Under the pieces are notes generated by a model. The model saw nothing but the letters and a program-made list of their open reading frames with translations. It had not been told where the DNA came from and made no database searches. The translations under genes were made by a program, and so were the position numbers. This document shows positions 62,501 through 64,000 of a stretch of DNA of 64,000 nt, one piece after another. Origin of the DNA: Formicarius rufipectus (lineage: Eukaryota > Chordata > Aves > Passeriformes > Formicariidae). Positions within the stretch are counted from its first letter, which is position 1, and each line of letters starts with the position of its first letter. Location: NCBI GenBank assembly GCA_013399695.1, contig VXAU01004944.1, forward strand, positions 558,001-622,000, in the 5' to 3' direction.

Positions 62501-63028
62501 GCCCTGCACTGACCTCTGACCTTGTAGTTCAATGAGGGACAGATTTTTCTGAATTTAGCATCCTGTTTCCAGAGTGGGTGTTTCTGCACTTAGCATTACT
62601 CTAGACTGTTTTGCTAATGAGAGAATTGTATAATTTTAACTCTTCTGTCTTTCAGTCAGCTAGTCCATTATGAGTTCAGGGGAACAATATAGTAATTGGT
62701 AGAAGTAGTACAGCTGTAAAGTCTCTGCCAGTGCCTGGATGCTATTTTCATGCAGATTGGTAACTTGTGTACTTCAGTCCTAAAAAAGGACTTGAACTCT
62801 TGAAACAGGTTCATGATTCAGTTACTAAAATGGTCATGGAAAAAAACCTACTCAGCAGCAGCCTAAACAGGATCTCTGTCCTGTTTTTCCTTCCTGCCTC
62901 TGTGGCTTTTTACATATAGCAATTAATAATGTGTGCTAGATCCAGGAACCAGACTACAAAGTCCCACTTCCCCATCATGACCGTAAAATAACCTGCCCCC
63001 AGGTGTTTAGGTGGGAAGCCAGTCTTTG

Positions 63029-63033
63029 AACAC
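63029..63033. repeat. target-site duplication, left copy (AACAC)
   Basis: AACAC directly precedes the LTR terminus TGTCCTAG and recurs at 63822-63826. A 5-bp duplication fits ERVL-type integration. Confidence 0.75.
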
Positions 63034-63464
63034 TGTCCTAGTTACAGCAGCCACAACCAGTTTGCCACTGTGTGGGTATACCCAAAACTGTGTATTCTAC
63101 ACCCTCTATGTAATTTCTGATGAACTGTTAATAGTGGATCATTTGCAGCAGCTGCCCCAGGGCACACCTGATCTCTCAAGCTGCAAGCTGGGTGTTAAAG
63201 AACCCTGTGAGGAGGCATGGGAGTGTTTCTTTGTCTTCAAACCAGTGTCTCAGCTGTGATGACTCCTCTCTGGGAAGGCATTAGCACCTTCACAGCCAGC
63301 CTGAGGGGTCATGTCTGCTAAAGCGCCATTACGGACTGGCACAACAGGCAGCTGCAATGACCTTGACCATCAAAGATTCGAAAACTATCCCATGACTCAG
63401 AGTTAAGTCACCTGTTGTGAAACTCCTTGCCCTGGGGGAGGTACTGGGCATTCCCATCTGAGCA

Positions 63465-63471
63465 TATATAA
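63465..63471 (+). promoter_or_regulatory. TATA box of the LTR (TATATAA)
   Basis: Sits in GAGCATATATAATCTTTGTG, 431 bp into the LTR, a normal U3 promoter position for a long LTR. It is a possible alternative promoter on the plus strand. Confidence 0.55.
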
Positions 63472-63706
63472 TCTTTGTGTTTTGGGACTTCTGGTACCAC
63501 TTCTTGGATCCAGAGGAGGACCAGAACTTTGACAGGACTGCGATTGCCACTCTTGACCAGACTGCTCCCATCATCCTCACCAACAGGTTTTCCTGTCCTA
63601 TTACTTTGTACTGTGGGAGACTATGTGGCGTTCAGCACAGGGAGACTAACAAACACCATTCTGTTCTTGCCCCAGGATGCTGGGTTATACCTCTGTTATT
63701 TTGTGG

Positions 63707-63712
63707 ATTAAA
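63707..63712 (+). promoter_or_regulatory. polyadenylation signal ATTAAA in LTR
   Basis: A common AATAAA variant about 240 bp after the TATA box, with T-rich sequence following. It may terminate transcripts entering from upstream. Confidence 0.45.
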
Positions 63713-63821
63713 CCCATTTTTTTCTCTGTCATTGTATTTATTGTAATATTTTTTTATCTGACTTGTAGTCTCTCTTGAATCGTGTTTGTTTCTCCTGCTG
63801 GTTTACCTTTAAACCAGCGCA

Positions 63822-63826
63822 AACAC
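63822..63826. repeat. target-site duplication, right copy (AACAC)
   Basis: Exact match to 63029-63033, immediately after the LTR terminus GCGCA. Confidence 0.75.
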
Positions 63827-64000
63827 TCAAATACCTAAATAAAAGATACACCACAAGTGTTTATCTGCAGTCCCAACTTAGAGATGGCATTTCATTTCTG
63901 TACCGAGTGTTTCCAATTACTTGGTTACCTGCTCTGAATAAGTGTAACTTTAGATTTTAACTGCTTTTCTAAGTATTTTCTCTCTCTTTGATACAGGGGA

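Larger units (their letters stand above)
56501..63028. other. non-coding DNA downstream of the CpG island, no gene seen
   Basis: No exon is recognisable. Repeat content is very low for 6.5 kb. If the island's gene reads plus, this is probably its first intron; if minus, its upstream flank. Motif-dense stretches at 58.72-58.90, 59.24-59.53 and 60.27-60.52 kb are listed as candidates or findings. Confidence 0.5.
63034..63821 (+). mobile_element. solo LTR, ERVL-like endogenous retrovirus
   Basis: A 788-bp element starting TGTCCTAGTT and ending AAACCAGCGCA. It has TG...CA termini with an imperfect inverted repeat (TGtcCTaGTT / TGcgCTgGTT) and exact AACAC duplications outside. It has a TATA box TATATAA (63465-63471) and an ATTAAA signal (63707-63712). 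The stretch around CACTTCTTGGATCCAGAGG and AGGACCAGAACTTTGACAGG resembles LTRs I recall as common in bird genomes. No viral coding sequence or partner LTR is in view. CpG content is low (about seven sites), so it is probably older than the LTR at 8808. The exact family is not assigned. Confidence 0.82.

Noticed and set aside
8808..63821. The two LTRs as ends of one provirus
   Set aside because: Opposite orientation, different length, termini and target-duplication size, and 54 kb apart; they are two independent solo LTRs.
1..64000. tRNA genes or other structured RNA genes
   Set aside because: I looked for the GTTCRANNC B-box and found only isolated TTCGA occurrences without a matching A-box or cloverleaf arms.

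Overview
This is AT-rich vertebrate nuclear DNA, and several features point to a bird. There is a 5'-truncated CR1 LINE ending in the avian-type ATTCTATGATTCTAT 3' terminus. There are two solo retroviral LTRs with intact target-site duplications, one of them resembling LTRs I recall from bird genomes. Otherwise interspersed repeats are sparse, and one GC-rich CpG island coincides with an assembly gap. I cannot name a species.

No protein-coding gene can be called with confidence. The open frames are short, mutually overlapping on both strands, and resemble no family I recognise. The window reads as intergenic or intronic DNA around one promoter-like CpG island at about 55.09-56.50 kb. That island contains a 290-base run of N where GC content is highest, so a first exon or transcription start may be missing from the assembly. 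It is preceded by about 200 bp of almost pure purine and contains an AT-rich module with homeodomain/POU-like sites.

Layout: 0-8.8 kb is AT-rich DNA with relics of an ancient palindromic repeat and one weak exon-like segment (2214-2324). 8808-9319 is a minus-strand solo LTR flanked by ATGATG on both sides (6-bp duplication). 9.3-30.6 kb is mostly unique DNA with TTTG-type simple repeats, a GC-rich CpG-poor patch (11.76-12.14 kb) and enhancer-like AT-rich blocks near 13.9-14.1 and 15.2 kb. 30661-31392 is a dead plus-strand CR1 copy. 31.4-54.9 kb is unique DNA with three better-preserved copies of the ancient palindromic repeat (38.9-39.15, 39.6-39.74 and 44.8-44.9 kb), a C-rich block (32.8-33.3 kb) and more simple repeats. 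54.9-56.5 kb is the purine tract and CpG island. 56.5-63.0 kb looks like a first intron or promoter-proximal flank with several enhancer-like segments. 63034-63821 is a plus-strand solo LTR flanked by AACAC (5-bp duplication).

No operon-like or otherwise novel multigene system is visible. The points most worth following are the CpG-rich, probably young solo LTR at 8.8 kb, the purine tract/CpG island/gap unit, and the CpG-dense copy of the ancient repeat at 39.4-39.75 kb.
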